Below are positions 38,801-47,266 of a stretch of 48,297 bases of DNA, piece by piece. Each line of letters begins with the position of its first letter. Position 1 is the stretch's first letter. The notes under the pieces are model-generated. The model did no database searches. It was not told the origin of the DNA and saw only the letters and a program-made list of their open reading frames with translations. Origin of the DNA: a virus; IMG/VR virus record IMGVR_UViG_3300037119_006157, positions 1 to 48,297 of that record, one strand, 5' to 3'. Position numbers and translations under genes: made by a program.

Positions 38801-40538
38801 TGGCCATGGTGGCGGTGTGCCGCCCCAGCGACTGGAAGTAGTCCGCGCCTGCCTCCGTGATGGCCTTGCGCTGCCACTGCGACATGAAGCTGATCCACTG
38901 GGCGGCCTGCACCTGCTTGGGGTGCCAGCCAAGGTCTTGGGCGATCTTGTGGATGTCCTGCTGCATCAGTTGGCGCTGGGCGGGCGTGGGGTGGTCGCCG
39001 TAGCCGTAGAGGCGCGAGATCCACACGTCCACGGTGGCCCCCGCCCCCGACTTGGCCCTGATGGCGGTGGAGAGTTCGGGGTTCACCTCGTCCACGAGGT
39101 CAAGGAAGAAGGAGCCCAGCTTGGGCGTCTTGGCCTTGCCCGCCACCTCGAAGGGATTGGCCACGTTGTTGGCCACCTCGTCGATGAAGGCCTGCGGGTC
39201 TCGCCGATAGAGTTCGATGTGCTGCTGGGCTGCCCTGTCGAACTGGCTGAAGCGGTGGAGGCCCTCGATGGGCTCACCGGCTTGGCGCTGGGTGTTGGTA
39301 CGCATGAAGCCCGTGGCCTGCCCGGTGGTGGTCTGCTGGGGCGATCCGAAGGCGAAGAGGATGGCCTGCTCGGTGCCCGCATCGGGGTCGCCGCCCGAGG
39401 CAAGACGGATGGCCTTGGAGCCCCTCTCGTACCAGAAGCGATAGTCGGCCCCTCGCCCAACGTGCAGGCGGGCCCTCCTCGTCTGGTACTCGGTGAGGGG
39501 CTCGATGCCCTGCCTGCGCGCAGCCGCCATCACGGGCGTGAGGTCGCCCACCATCTCGTTGGCGCGCGCGCGGATGCCCTCAAGGCCAGCGTTGCGGGCG
39601 GCCCGCGTGACGCCCGGCACGGATGCCCCGAGGAGCCCTCCGCCGAGGGTGGCCCCGAGGGTGGCAGCCGGGCCGAACTCCTGTCGCTCCGATAGCTCGG
39701 AGCCAGCGGACGCCCCCAGCACGCCGAGGCCAGCGGTGTAGCGGGGGTTCTCAAGGAGGTTGCCGACGATGCTCGCGCCCCTGCTGGTGCCCATGGCCGA
39801 GCGCAGGCCCAGCTTGGAGATGGCGGCAGGGCCGATGAAGTTCAGGGGGTCTGGGGCTGCCCGCGCGAGCGTGTTCCAGCCAGCGCTGTTTTCGGGGTTG
39901 GCGAGGTACTCCTCGCGCCCCGTGAGCACCTCCCCGGGGTCGGTGAAGAGCTTGCCCGCCGTCCTCGCGATGTTGCCCGGGTAGTCGAACAGCCCGGGGT
40001 CGCGGTAGTAGCCGACGACGTTGCCGTCCTTGTCCTTGATGGGCTTGCGCTCTGCGCCGGGCAGGCCGGAGGCCACCGACCAGAGGCTGCCGCCAGCCTT
40101 CTCGCTGGTGTCGAGCACCTTCAGCACGTCGCGCCCGATGCGCTTGGGCACGTCGGTGACTACGTCCTTGACGAAGGAGATGGGGTTCCAGCCCTTGCCG
40201 CCCTTCTTCTCCTCGTCAGGCTCCTCTGAGGGCCTCTCAGCGGGCTTTCTTGGGGGGACTGCGTCTCCCCGTGCCCCTTTTGGGACGAGGTCATCCCTGC
40301 CCTGTGCCGCCGCCCTCTTGGCGAAGTTCTCCTGCACCTTCTGCTGGAGGCGAGCCCTCGTCTCCTCCTTGCGGCGGTCGCCCGAGACCAGCGCCTTGGC
40401 CTGCTGGAGGGCACCGGGCTGGGCGCTGTTGACGAGGGGCGTGACCTGCTGCATGAGCCCGTCGAACTCGCGCAGTTCCCTCTGGACGCGCTTGCGCCGG
40501 GGCTCCCAGCGCCATGACTCGTAGCGTGCTGGCGGCAC
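32862..40538 (-). CDS. Giant polyvalent-type ejection protein, 2,558 aa, with ART-like domain
   Basis: Probably carried in the head and injected with the DNA. The N-terminus is basic and helical; a Gly/Ala-rich membrane-active-looking stretch is near 255-310. Residues about 355-560 (RGADYRFWYERGSKAIR, then GDHPTPAQRQLM) resemble a domain shared by phage polyvalent proteins. Residues about 1135-1200 look like an ADP-ribosyltransferase: WFHGTTEEHGG, AYHSSHPELAHEYGG, YATELDVKPGNVLDL. Near 2095-2118 a hydrophobic run (GGMVGLGTTVMAMAALAGA) may cross the host membrane. The GTG start shares a base with the previous TAG. Injection is inferred from position and plan. Confidence 0.75.
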   Translation of the reverse strand: MPPARYESWRWEPRRKRVQRELREFDGLMQQVTPLVNSAQPGALQQAKALVSGDRRKEETRARLQQKVQENFAKRAAAQGRDDLVPKGARGDAVPPRKPAERPSEEPDEEKKGGKGWNPISFVKDVVTDVPKRIGRDVLKVLDTSEKAGGSLWSVASGLPGAERKPIKDKDGNVVGYYRDPGLFDYPGNIARTAGKLFTDPGEVLTGREEYLANPENSAGWNTLARAAPDPLNFIGPAAISKLGLRSAMGTSRGASIVGNLLENPRYTAGLGVLGASAGSELSERQEFGPAATLGATLGGGLLGASVPGVTRAARNAGLEGIRARANEMVGDLTPVMAAARRQGIEPLTEYQTRRARLHVGRGADYRFWYERGSKAIRLASGGDPDAGTEQAILFAFGSPQQTTTGQATGFMRTNTQRQAGEPIEGLHRFSQFDRAAQQHIELYRRDPQAFIDEVANNVANPFEVAGKAKTPKLGSFFLDLVDEVNPELSTAIRAKSGAGATVDVWISRLYGYGDHPTPAQRQLMQQDIHKIAQDLGWHPKQVQAAQWISFMSQWQRKAITEAGADYFQSLGRHTATMASELLPPEVRASLDGWDELAPEVQADLLTSLGTLHLDDDGLDRVARRMGNIRLGQFDDGAETLGVGPIASEVHLVDPAQRQKLDDIAAVTAHWRGGKAVVWSRFFPSAPVWMSNGVDLNLGASLDPPSRDALQQALGDAYVVTPNERGTVIWAIPNERDLLVAARTEVDTPKQRAAKIKMKSVIRESVPEAEREALAKINAKRREIMEATFRETFPGVLSKRTPATVAVDGKRVTDDGVEEILRRDEQAKPSKPGAPTLREITDDLRGRSGVVLDQFSAEHGIGSYRGVEPLAGGTEGTGGGVRPEVPQKPGFVPYASSLDAAPEGLGAALRKAFGGTPLRTATQTAGGAAYGALNPEEGQSRAESALLAGGTALGTGLGVRAATARSVGSAAQRAAEDVPAAEVAIRRGRAPENDRFGRPSEEFPRGPENLPRTVMREGYIAEKRDPIAGWSEPEEDFDGLIVYKALNADQQVIGEPLRTADPSMPRQSMRGTGMRRGPAGAAVFNDPERGDWGAMTGRYDGTRYERAEWMQRGFATRADAEWALKKRRETPMPDVEGRIWFHGTTEEHGGVDPEFGLWGTTQFPGAYHSSHPELAHEYGGSTGYLYATELDVKPGNVLDLPGYVRPSDPINGVEGEVSWEHVKQDIVQRLYAAGVATGIDPRQVDDTVGRAFEMEQAPTAWQTSKGPALPGEFWPRDHSDRRNPFSHARASGRHVLSDGTMYAASYQYRDALGIALYELGAVLRSTHGGASPVARGYWDYLASERGIFGGVAPDGSGRSAAWAPKDDAQVIKAYLAETMRGYDFQVVYHVSPGADGEVAIVLDGDIGAHPVITKGINPKDVPDGADVEFLSQHADIKEFREYAIKEAEKLDQIRGIEEEIAKPGIWLVRKPDEPQTYVHWMGQGTFSEVYSDPSMTDRAIYAEVWAGGKDYWSKEYSVTKPKAEIRAEVEAEAKKAAEAYLEEFKARPVEMPEDKVVYSATAEAEELAGLRAVWNDILNVFQPGDDIPRLGMVDGARARRLASKGLNPDKLKQQIEGNPEGPLADAAEAAVRAAEKPTFIRMLPSEMAEVLGLDDVMVKRLRDLDRRKAQGLLSPAESRERTQAGQMLTELYGETNNGRSPNWVLAPDARTKRYQQYAERRAKMLATPEAKRGGASPEEWQRYVEESVPEGSQTLAHYLSAADREDMMALEKIASSPTSTPEMKESARRVQFERRGVPLPTDRPITMPPEAMAELSAPPKKPSAKETLAEKVRRKFNEGLAEEGGPQSQFGRGPARRRPGPSEMGAQQPVLEGWEGGHGAPEEIAAGPSAYERSMNVLADILNLPRSLIAAGDVSNGLRQALLFAFINPKGYGQAAKAAYNAMKSEQNADAIMTAIQNGPRAKLAEKYLEFTEWKPGKSGTSLTKREENYASNWVSKIPGMRATARANTILLNFLRDSTFNKTLDEWDAAGKVYGPAELEKLGKGIGIISGRGGDIFGAYGPLINGAFFSPRFAASRFQTPWLLTDPVTRKMAAKGLGGMVGLGTTVMAMAALAGADVGYDPRASNWGKVKAGPVSFDFWVGYAPLTRTIARMATGQSVNAAGEAVPSSFTGELGKFLEGKLSPTGGSFLDIFRGESRWGEDPGLSPAYLSDQVWEHTVPLFLQDAFTAATGRAGPGSLVAQGGPSTGLLEGAIAGPVVGASAFVGLGATTYHGPIDDLDNAAEKLSGSDPKYSGSVKFWDLEAADRDRIKKQSPDLWERYVSQGSTAQQRSEEVRGELTEQQRASDNDLKSGKITLQQWQEQLEERAVEQRARLSEVYGERAVGKPKNAVDRWSNAINEAKDPRTGEVDWDAVREWEGLQSAEDRAYIERNTGLGGTGLTRKYADFRAEYYQLSKYRGYTSDQAALIDAVYQEALNRRRREGDKLSMLAYLRTLKDVDPEVIKGARRRVLGLLKESTDREKWRKAHPEAEFIFRRGKLTPKDLEAVGGLVEPEEAAA

Positions 40539-42826
40539 TACCCGTACCCCGTGGCCCCGACTGCCCCGACTCCCGGGGCGGCCCGTGCTGAGCGACCCAT
40601 GATGTCACCGAAGTGCGTGGAGAGCCCCTTGCCGTAGAGGTTCTGGGCGGCTAGCTGGGCTGACTCGGGCATCATGTTCCACGTCGCGAGGTTGAGCGTG
40701 TCGGGCATGCCCTTGATGCCGAGGCTGGGATTGTCGAGCGAGGCCCCGAAGCCCGACCAGAGGCTCTGGGGGCGCTTGCCCTGTAGGGCCTGAATCCACG
40801 GCTGGTTCCCGATGGTCTTGGGGTCGTACATGTTGAAGACCATGGAGGGGTCGGTGGCGGCGGTGCCGTAGCTCCCCCCGGCGGCGGCCATGGGCATGGG
40901 TGGCATCTCCATGCCGGGCGGCAGGCCCATCTCGCCCATCCCCATCTCCTCCTCGGGCGTGCCAGCGCCCTCCAGCCCGAGCATGGCGATGATGGCGTCG
41001 GCCTCGGGGCCGAGGCACTCCCTGAGCATCCGCACCAGTTCGGCGTTCTTGCCCATGGGGTTCACGGGCTCGACGTTCATCTGGGCGTTGGGGTCTGAGG
41101 TGGTGACCGAGACCGCCTCCTGCGTGCCGCCCGGCTGGCCCGAGACGGGGTCGCCCGTGAGCACCGGCCCGATCTCGAACTTGCCACCCGCCGCCGCCCG
41201 GGGCATGCCCTGCCCCTGCCAGAAGCGCGACCTCCCGGTGGCCTGTTCGCCCATCTCGGGCATCCACCGGCTGTACATGTCGTCCACGAAGGGCTGGCCC
41301 TGCTGGCCGCCGCCCTGCATGCGTTGCATGAGTGCAGCGATTCCGGGGGGCATAGCACCCCCCTCCCCCCCGAAGAGCCGACCCCAGTTGTTCAGGGCGG
41401 GGGGCGCTGCCGGTGGCTGCTGGAACTGCGCGAAGAGGCTCTGGATGGCGTTGGCCATGCCCTGCTGGCCGCCCTGCTGGCGGGGCTGCTGGGCCGTGAA
41501 GGCTGACTGCATGCCCATCCCTCCTGCATTGGTCGAGTTGGTGCCGGTGGTGGTCTGGAACTGCGGGGGGCGAACCTGCTGGGCGGTGCCCGGTGGTAGG
41601 GTGGTCGCTGGCTGGGCTGTGGAGGTGGCGGTACCGCTCCCGTTCGCCCCCAGCCCGGCCATCGATTGCTGCGCCATCTGCTGGGCCAAGGGCGTGTAGG
41701 TTCCCCCGGCGGCTGCGCGAGGGGTGGCCCCCGGCACCAGCCCGCCAGATGGGTCGTTGGGCACCGGCAACTGGGCCGTGGCCGGGGCGGCGGCGGCGGC
41801 GGTCTGGCCGGTGCGCTGGAGCCAGTAGGGCGTCCCGGCAGCGATCGTGCCCGTGGCCAGAGAGGTGGGCTGGCCCTTGGCGGGGTCTCCGATGTAGGCC
41901 TTCACCGAGGGGTCGAAGCGGCTCACGTCGATGGCGTCCGCCGAGCCCGTGGGGAGGTAGTTCCAGCCCTCCTTGACGAGGTTGAGGGGCACGCCCGAGC
42001 CCCACTCCGCGCCCGTGCCGCGCCCCAGCGTGTTGTAGGTGAAGTTGTTCTGGACGGGGGTCTGGACGTAGTCCGAGACCGGCCCGAGGCCCCCCGGGGC
42101 GGGGGTGCTGACGTTGGCTGGCAGGGGCGGCGGCTGATAGTTCTGGTTTGCGCCGAACAAACTCATGTATTGCGAGGCGTTGGGGGCCTGAGCGGTGTGC
42201 TGCTGCACCAGCCCCGAGGTGTCGAGTTGCTTGCGCGCCCACGCGGGCACGTCGGCCTTGCTGGGCTGGTTGACGTTCTTGAGGAGGGCGAGCGGGTCAA
42301 CGCTGCCTGTGGCCGCAGCCTTGGGCCCGCTCAGGCCCTCCAGCATGGAAGCGTAGCCAATCCAGTCCTGTGGCCCAGAGCGGTCGGCCAGCATCCCGAG
42401 GGCGCTCTGCTCCAGCCCCGCCACGGTGGCGCGCTGCTGGAAGTTGGCCATGTCCTTTTCGAGGTCGAAGCGCCCGAGGTCGATCCCGCGCGTGAGGTCT
42501 TGGAACTTCAACTGGGCTTCCGAGAGGCGCTGCTGGAAGTTGTCGCGGGCCACCTGCGCGCCGTAGTTCTTCATGTCGATGTCGTAGGCGGCGGCGGCCT
42601 GCTTGCCCTGCTGCTGGTACTGCATCATCGCTTGCAGGTAGACCATGTCCTGCCCGCGCTGGGTGATGTCCTGCCCCCGGACATCGATGTCCTGCCCGCG
42701 CTGGGTGAGGTCTAGCTGCTTGGCGTTCTGAGCGTTTTTCAGAATCAAATCGAGAATATAGGCGGCGTCCAACGGGATTTGCGTGCCGCCGACCACGTCG
42801 ATGGGTGCTTCTGCGGGCTGGGTCAT
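40538..42826 (-). CDS. Internal virion (ejection) protein, 762 aa
   Basis: ATG 42826 behind GGGAG. The N-terminus has repeated QRGQDI/VRGQDI units (about 42-60), then helices (KDMANFQQRATVAGLEQ). The centre and C-terminus are low-complexity, rich in Gln, Pro, Gly and Met (GMGEMGLPPGMEMPPMPM). The plan and place between two other large inner proteins fit an internal core protein. No enzyme domain seen. Confidence 0.68.
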   Translation of the reverse strand: MTQPAEAPIDVVGGTQIPLDAAYILDLILKNAQNAKQLDLTQRGQDIDVRGQDITQRGQDMVYLQAMMQYQQQGKQAAAAYDIDMKNYGAQVARDNFQQRLSEAQLKFQDLTRGIDLGRFDLEKDMANFQQRATVAGLEQSALGMLADRSGPQDWIGYASMLEGLSGPKAAATGSVDPLALLKNVNQPSKADVPAWARKQLDTSGLVQQHTAQAPNASQYMSLFGANQNYQPPPLPANVSTPAPGGLGPVSDYVQTPVQNNFTYNTLGRGTGAEWGSGVPLNLVKEGWNYLPTGSADAIDVSRFDPSVKAYIGDPAKGQPTSLATGTIAAGTPYWLQRTGQTAAAAAPATAQLPVPNDPSGGLVPGATPRAAAGGTYTPLAQQMAQQSMAGLGANGSGTATSTAQPATTLPPGTAQQVRPPQFQTTTGTNSTNAGGMGMQSAFTAQQPRQQGGQQGMANAIQSLFAQFQQPPAAPPALNNWGRLFGGEGGAMPPGIAALMQRMQGGGQQGQPFVDDMYSRWMPEMGEQATGRSRFWQGQGMPRAAAGGKFEIGPVLTGDPVSGQPGGTQEAVSVTTSDPNAQMNVEPVNPMGKNAELVRMLRECLGPEADAIIAMLGLEGAGTPEEEMGMGEMGLPPGMEMPPMPMAAAGGSYGTAATDPSMVFNMYDPKTIGNQPWIQALQGKRPQSLWSGFGASLDNPSLGIKGMPDTLNLATWNMMPESAQLAAQNLYGKGLSTHFGDIMGRSARAAPGVGAVGATGYG

Positions 42827-42829
42827 GGC

Positions 42830-44770
42830 TTAACTCCCGTAGGTGTCGTCGGCACGCCAGCCGAAGAATGTGCCCGGGTTCCCCCAGTCGGGGTTAATGG
42901 GCGATGCCGGTGCCGAACCCGGCGTGGGCCATGGCGGCGGTGTATAGGTGCCGCCACCAGTGGACGCGGTAGCCCCCGGTGCTGCCCCTCCGCCCGAGGC
43001 TGGCGGGCCCGGCGTGTAGCCCGGGTACGTGTCCAGAACTGGAAGGTCTGGGTAGTTGGCCGTCCCGATGTCGATGTCGCCCGGCTGGGTGAGGAGGTCG
43101 GGCACGCCCGGGATGGTGCTGGGCACCCCGTACTTCTCGTCGTATGCCTTGATGAGGCCCGCAGGGTCGAGCGTGATGCTGGTGGGGTACTGGATGACGG
43201 GGGAGTCCATCGACATGCCCGCCATCGCCGCGAGCGAGCCGATGCCTCCCCCGAGGTCTCGACCGGTGAAGCTGGTCTTGCCCGCCGTGGTGGCGTAGGG
43301 GGCGGCGAGGCGGCGCTGCTCGGTGATCAACTGGGCGCGCGAGCGGCTCTCGGCCATGGTGTCGAGGGCGCGGTTGATGGCGTCGCGCGCCTGATCGAGG
43401 CGTAGCTGGTCGAACTGCATCTTGCCCGAGAGGGCACTGACCTTGTTCTGGAACTCGTTCTGAGCACGGTCTGCGGCGAGCCCGTAGGTCGTGATCTTCA
43501 TGTCGTTCATGAGCTTGGTGAAGCCCATCTGGGCCGCCTGCTCAAGGGCCGCGCGCTGCGCCGGGGGGAGGTCGCCCCACGGGATGGGAATCCCGTCAGG
43601 GCCCTCGAAGTAGCCCCCCGCCATCGCCCTCAGGGCCGAGGCCGTGTCGATCGCCCCTTGGAGGTTGACCGACCACTCCGAGATGGCGGCGTTGTACTCG
43701 CTCCTGCCCTCGGGCGTGGACATGTCGTAGTCGGTCTGGTCGGGGTAGGAGTCCCTCAGCGACTCGATCACCCAGTCGGCCAGTTCGAGCTTGTTGTCCC
43801 AGTCGCCCGGGCCCGCCATGAGCCCTTCGATGCTGTTGCCGCTGGTGCCACCCGTGGTGGTGGTGGTGCCGCCAACGGCCTTGAGGTAGCGGTCGGGGTC
43901 GATGAAGTGCCCGCCCGTGGTGTCGGTGATGTCGTAGCTGACGTGCGGCCCGGTGCTCGCGCCCGTGCTGCCAGCGGCACCCAGCGACGTACCGGCATTC
44001 ACCTGTGCGCCCACTCGGACGTTGGCGCTCTCAAGGTGCCCGAAGTTGTGGATGTAGCCCGAGGCATCCTTGACCCTGACGTAGATGCCCCATGGGTGGT
44101 TGGCGTTGAGGTTGACCTCGGTCACCGTGCCGCGCACCGGGGAGGTGACGTTGGTTCCCTGCTTGACGGCGAAGTCTTGGCCCACGTTGGCGTGCTCGGC
44201 CCAGACCCAGCCGTCGCCCGGCGGGCGGTTGGTGTTCTTGCTGATCTGCCCGGTGTTCTGGTTGTACCAGCCCCCGCTGTCGAGGCTCTCGCTGGTCGGC
44301 CCGAAGCCCTGCCCGCCTTGGAGGTTGGCGGCAGTCATCCATGGCTGCTGCGTCCAGCCCGTCTGGTTCATGGTCTGGCTCCCCGTCCTTGGTGCGCCCG
44401 GCACCACCCCACCGAGAACCTTGGAGACGTAGGTGCGCGCCTCGTCGGGGACATAGCCGCTCCCGGGCTGGGTGTAGTACATGCCCATGAGGTAGCTGGC
44501 CACGGCCATGTCGTAGCGCCCGAACTTGTCGAGGGCCTGCTTGAGGTAGCGCGCAGCGGCTTCGATGCTCGCGTAGGGGTCGTATGGGTCGATGCCGAAC
44601 TCGCGGGCGGTGGCGGGCATGAATTGGGCGATCCCGATCGCCCCCGCCTCCGAGACGACACCCGGCTGCCAGTTGGACTCGGTCGTGATGAGGTTGGCGA
44701 GCACGGTGGGGTTGACCCCGTACTTCTGGGCCATCGCGTTCGCGTGAGCACGGTAGTCGGCAACACTCAC
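42830..44770 (-). CDS. Virion-associated lysin: SLT plus M23-like domains, 646 aa
   Basis: Residues 8-120 are a soluble-lytic-transglycosylase domain: TTESNWQPG with catalytic Glu31, then GAIGIAQFMPATA and a C-terminal YLMGMYYTQPG. Residues about 185-300 resemble an M23 endopeptidase (HANVGQDFA, then GYIHNFGHLES), but the final HxH is PHVSYD, so one zinc ligand appears lost. The rest is helical with a Pro/Gly/Ser tail. It probably opens the wall locally during DNA entry. GTG 44770 overlaps the previous stop. Confidence 0.85.
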   Translation of the reverse strand: MSVADYRAHANAMAQKYGVNPTVLANLITTESNWQPGVVSEAGAIGIAQFMPATAREFGIDPYDPYASIEAAARYLKQALDKFGRYDMAVASYLMGMYYTQPGSGYVPDEARTYVSKVLGGVVPGAPRTGSQTMNQTGWTQQPWMTAANLQGGQGFGPTSESLDSGGWYNQNTGQISKNTNRPPGDGWVWAEHANVGQDFAVKQGTNVTSPVRGTVTEVNLNANHPWGIYVRVKDASGYIHNFGHLESANVRVGAQVNAGTSLGAAGSTGASTGPHVSYDITDTTGGHFIDPDRYLKAVGGTTTTTGGTSGNSIEGLMAGPGDWDNKLELADWVIESLRDSYPDQTDYDMSTPEGRSEYNAAISEWSVNLQGAIDTASALRAMAGGYFEGPDGIPIPWGDLPPAQRAALEQAAQMGFTKLMNDMKITTYGLAADRAQNEFQNKVSALSGKMQFDQLRLDQARDAINRALDTMAESRSRAQLITEQRRLAAPYATTAGKTSFTGRDLGGGIGSLAAMAGMSMDSPVIQYPTSITLDPAGLIKAYDEKYGVPSTIPGVPDLLTQPGDIDIGTANYPDLPVLDTYPGYTPGPPASGGGAAPGATASTGGGTYTPPPWPTPGSAPASPINPDWGNPGTFFGWRADDTYGS

Positions 44771-45105
44771 TGCATCCCCGTGTACGGGGGTGGCACGCCC
44801 CCGGGCGGCTCAAAGGGCGAGGGGTAGAGGGAGTCTGGTGGAGGGCCGTACAAAGCCGCCAGATCCTCCAGCCGCTTGGCCGCACCGGGGTCGGCAGTGT
44901 AAGCCGGGTCGCCAGCGGCGCGCAGGGCGAGGAGGTTCTCGTACTGACTGCGAGGCGAAGCCTCGACGGAGAAGGGCGGCCCGCCGTCCTGATAGAGGTT
45001 CCCGATGAGGAACTCCTTCATGTCGTCGAAGCGCTTCTGGGCGTCGTCGCGCACGTCCTCCCAGAACGAGCGCCCGACCTGCGGGAAGTAGTTCGACCTA
45101 GCCAT
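44767..45105 (-). CDS. Hypothetical protein, 112 aa, after the portal
   Basis: ATG 45105 lies inside the portal gene's end. A polar helical N-terminus (FWEDVRDDAQKRFDDMKEFL), then a Pro/Tyr-rich end (PPPDSLYPSPFEPPGGVPPP). Not recognised; likely a minor head or ejection accessory by position. Confidence 0.7.
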   Translation of the reverse strand: MARSNYFPQVGRSFWEDVRDDAQKRFDDMKEFLIGNLYQDGGPPFSVEASPRSQYENLLALRAAGDPAYTADPGAAKRLEDLAALYGPPPDSLYPSPFEPPGGVPPPYTGMQ

Positions 45106-47158
45106 TGAAGCCCGCCTGCGGTGGGGGTGGGGCGTAGGTCTGGGGCCCGGCCCCGTTGATCTGGCCCTGCGCCGAAAGCATCTGGCTGGCGGCGGCTGGC
45201 GCAGCGCCGACAGAGGGAGCCTCTACCGGGGCAGGGCCCTGACCGGGTGGGAGGGGAGGCACGCCTTGGGGCGATGATGCCGCCGCCATCGCCTCGGGGC
45301 CTCCCGGCAGCATCTGCTCCTCGGGGCCCTTGACCTCCTGAATGGCCTCGTCCTGAGCGACGGCGGCGAGGCGCTTCATCAATTCCTCGACGGCGAGGAG
45401 GTGGTCTTCCGCGAGCGTGTCCTCGATCCCGAAGCCGGTGCGCTGCACCCGTTCGCGGGTGATGTAGCCGCCCTGATTGCCGCTCATCAACCACTGGGCC
45501 ATGGCCATGCGCTGCTGGTCGCTGAGGGGGTCGATGGTGCAGATGGAGGGGGTCTGGTCTACGTCGTCGGGCCCCAGCCCCAGCCACTCCGTGCCGCCCC
45601 GGCGGTCGTCCATGGGCACGTCGAGGTAGACGCGCTCCTTCACCCTCCCCCGGATGTCGGCCCGGACGAAGTCCACGACCTCCTCCCAGAAGCGCGCCTC
45701 GTTGTCGGCGGGGCCCTCGTAGGGGCTGAGGGCAGCCGACTGGAGGGTGTTCACCGTGTAGCCTGCTGGGTCAGCGCCGGGGGACTGGCCTTGGGCGATC
45801 GGGTTAAGCCCCGAGCGCTGCCATTGAGCCTGTAGGAGCCCGAGGATCTCGGTCTGCAAGACCGGGGTGAAGTCCTTGGTCACGTCCCGGACGGACTGTC
45901 CCGGGAGAAGCTGCTCGACGCGCTTGGGGTCGCTGAAGTTGTAGGTCTTGGGCTGTCTGTCCGCTCCGAGGGCGAGACGCCCGTCAACGGCGGTCTCCAC
46001 CACCAGCTTGGGAGTGCTGAAGCGGTAGGCCGTGTCCACCGCGAGCGTCAGGAGGTCGTCGATCGCCCTCTCGATGTGAAGCATCCCCTGAGTGATGCCC
46101 ATGCACTCCTCCACCCGGTTGGGGCTGGAGGTGACGAGGCACTTAAGCTCGAAGATGGGGATGCGGTTATGGCCATGGAGACGCGGGCCGTCGATGCAGT
46201 GGCCACCGACGATGTAGGCGTACCAGAGGCGGTCGTAGTAGGTGATGCACTCCACCACCCCGTTCGAGGTCGAGTTCGCATAAGCGGCCCCCACGTGGAT
46301 CGCTTGGTCTTGGAGGAGAAGTCCTTGAGTACTGGTCGGCCAACCGCCAAGCCCCGGTCGCGGGAGGCGAAGCTCGTCATGCACATAGGCCCGGCCATGC
46401 TTGCTTACGGCTCGGTGGTAGACCTGCCGGTAGGGCTTGTTCTCGACGACCAGCACGTAGTCGTCTCCGCCAATGCCCGCCTCGGGGAAATAGCAGGTGG
46501 GGTCGATGACGCGCGCTCCCCACGGCAGACCGGCCCCGATGAGGGCCTTCTCGGTACGTTCGAGATAGTCCTTCTCGGTCTCCATGTTGCCATCGGCGTC
46601 GATGCGGTAATCGAATTCAACGTTCTCATACGCCTCGTTGGGGAAGAGCCAGAGGATGCCCCTGCCGGTCGATAGCTGGGAGTCAACGAGCTTGCGCCTG
46701 AGGGCCTCTCTGGCGCTCCTCTCAAGCCCGATGATGAGCGAGTTTGCCCAGCGGGTCTGCTGCTTGGAGCGCTCGGGGCCGCCCTTGCCGGTCTCCGCGA
46801 TGGGGACGTTGAAGCGCGGGGCATTGCGGCACTGGTTAGCAACTACTCTAAAAATTTCATTGAGTGACAGGCGCGAATAAATGCGCCTGCCGTCTTCGAG
46901 GTCGCGCCCCCACTTCTCGGGGGTCTCGGTGCGCTGGTAGAAGTTGTCGCGCGCCAGTTCGACGAGGGAGTGGGTGGCGTTCCAGTCGGTCTTGAGGCCC
47001 GCGTACTTGGCGATGATGTCGCCCACGTCGGGCTTGGGGAAGAGGTCTTCGAGGAGTTCGTCGAGGGCGGTCGCCTCGGACTCGTCCAGTTCCTCTTCGA
47101 GCGCGGGGTCATCCGAGCGGACGGCGCGGCGCTCTTCTGCGGTCAGCGTGGGGGGCAC
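45098..47158 (-). CDS. Portal protein, 686 aa
   Basis: Forms the dodecameric ring through which DNA enters and leaves. The N-terminal third is helical, the middle beta-rich with YIDP-like turns (RVIDPTCYFPEAG), and residues about 330-500 hold the typical wing/clip text (HNRIPIFELKCLV, ERAIDDLLTLAVDTAYRF). The C-terminus is Pro/Gln-rich. Size and location after terL match podovirus portals. GTG 47158 has only a weak Shine-Dalgarno. 108 bases separate it from terL. Confidence 0.85.
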   Translation of the reverse strand: MPPTLTAEERRAVRSDDPALEEELDESEATALDELLEDLFPKPDVGDIIAKYAGLKTDWNATHSLVELARDNFYQRTETPEKWGRDLEDGRRIYSRLSLNEIFRVVANQCRNAPRFNVPIAETGKGGPERSKQQTRWANSLIIGLERSAREALRRKLVDSQLSTGRGILWLFPNEAYENVEFDYRIDADGNMETEKDYLERTEKALIGAGLPWGARVIDPTCYFPEAGIGGDDYVLVVENKPYRQVYHRAVSKHGRAYVHDELRLPRPGLGGWPTSTQGLLLQDQAIHVGAAYANSTSNGVVECITYYDRLWYAYIVGGHCIDGPRLHGHNRIPIFELKCLVTSSPNRVEECMGITQGMLHIERAIDDLLTLAVDTAYRFSTPKLVVETAVDGRLALGADRQPKTYNFSDPKRVEQLLPGQSVRDVTKDFTPVLQTEILGLLQAQWQRSGLNPIAQGQSPGADPAGYTVNTLQSAALSPYEGPADNEARFWEEVVDFVRADIRGRVKERVYLDVPMDDRRGGTEWLGLGPDDVDQTPSICTIDPLSDQQRMAMAQWLMSGNQGGYITRERVQRTGFGIEDTLAEDHLLAVEELMKRLAAVAQDEAIQEVKGPEEQMLPGGPEAMAAASSPQGVPPLPPGQGPAPVEAPSVGAAPAAASQMLSAQGQINGAGPQTYAPPPPQAGFNG

Positions 47159-47266
47159 GGGGTGCTCTGGCCGGGTATGTGCCCGAAGGCCGAGGGCTTG
47201 GCGTTATGCCCGTCGAGATGCTAACAGGTCACCGCAAGCGAAGCGGCGGGCGACTGGCGCGCAGCG

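Noticed and set aside
47224-47236. 13-bp match to the initiator-gene repeats before the portal gene
   Set aside because: ACAGGTCACCGCA is shared with 15346-15358, but matches of this length between two places are expected by chance in a genome of this size and composition.
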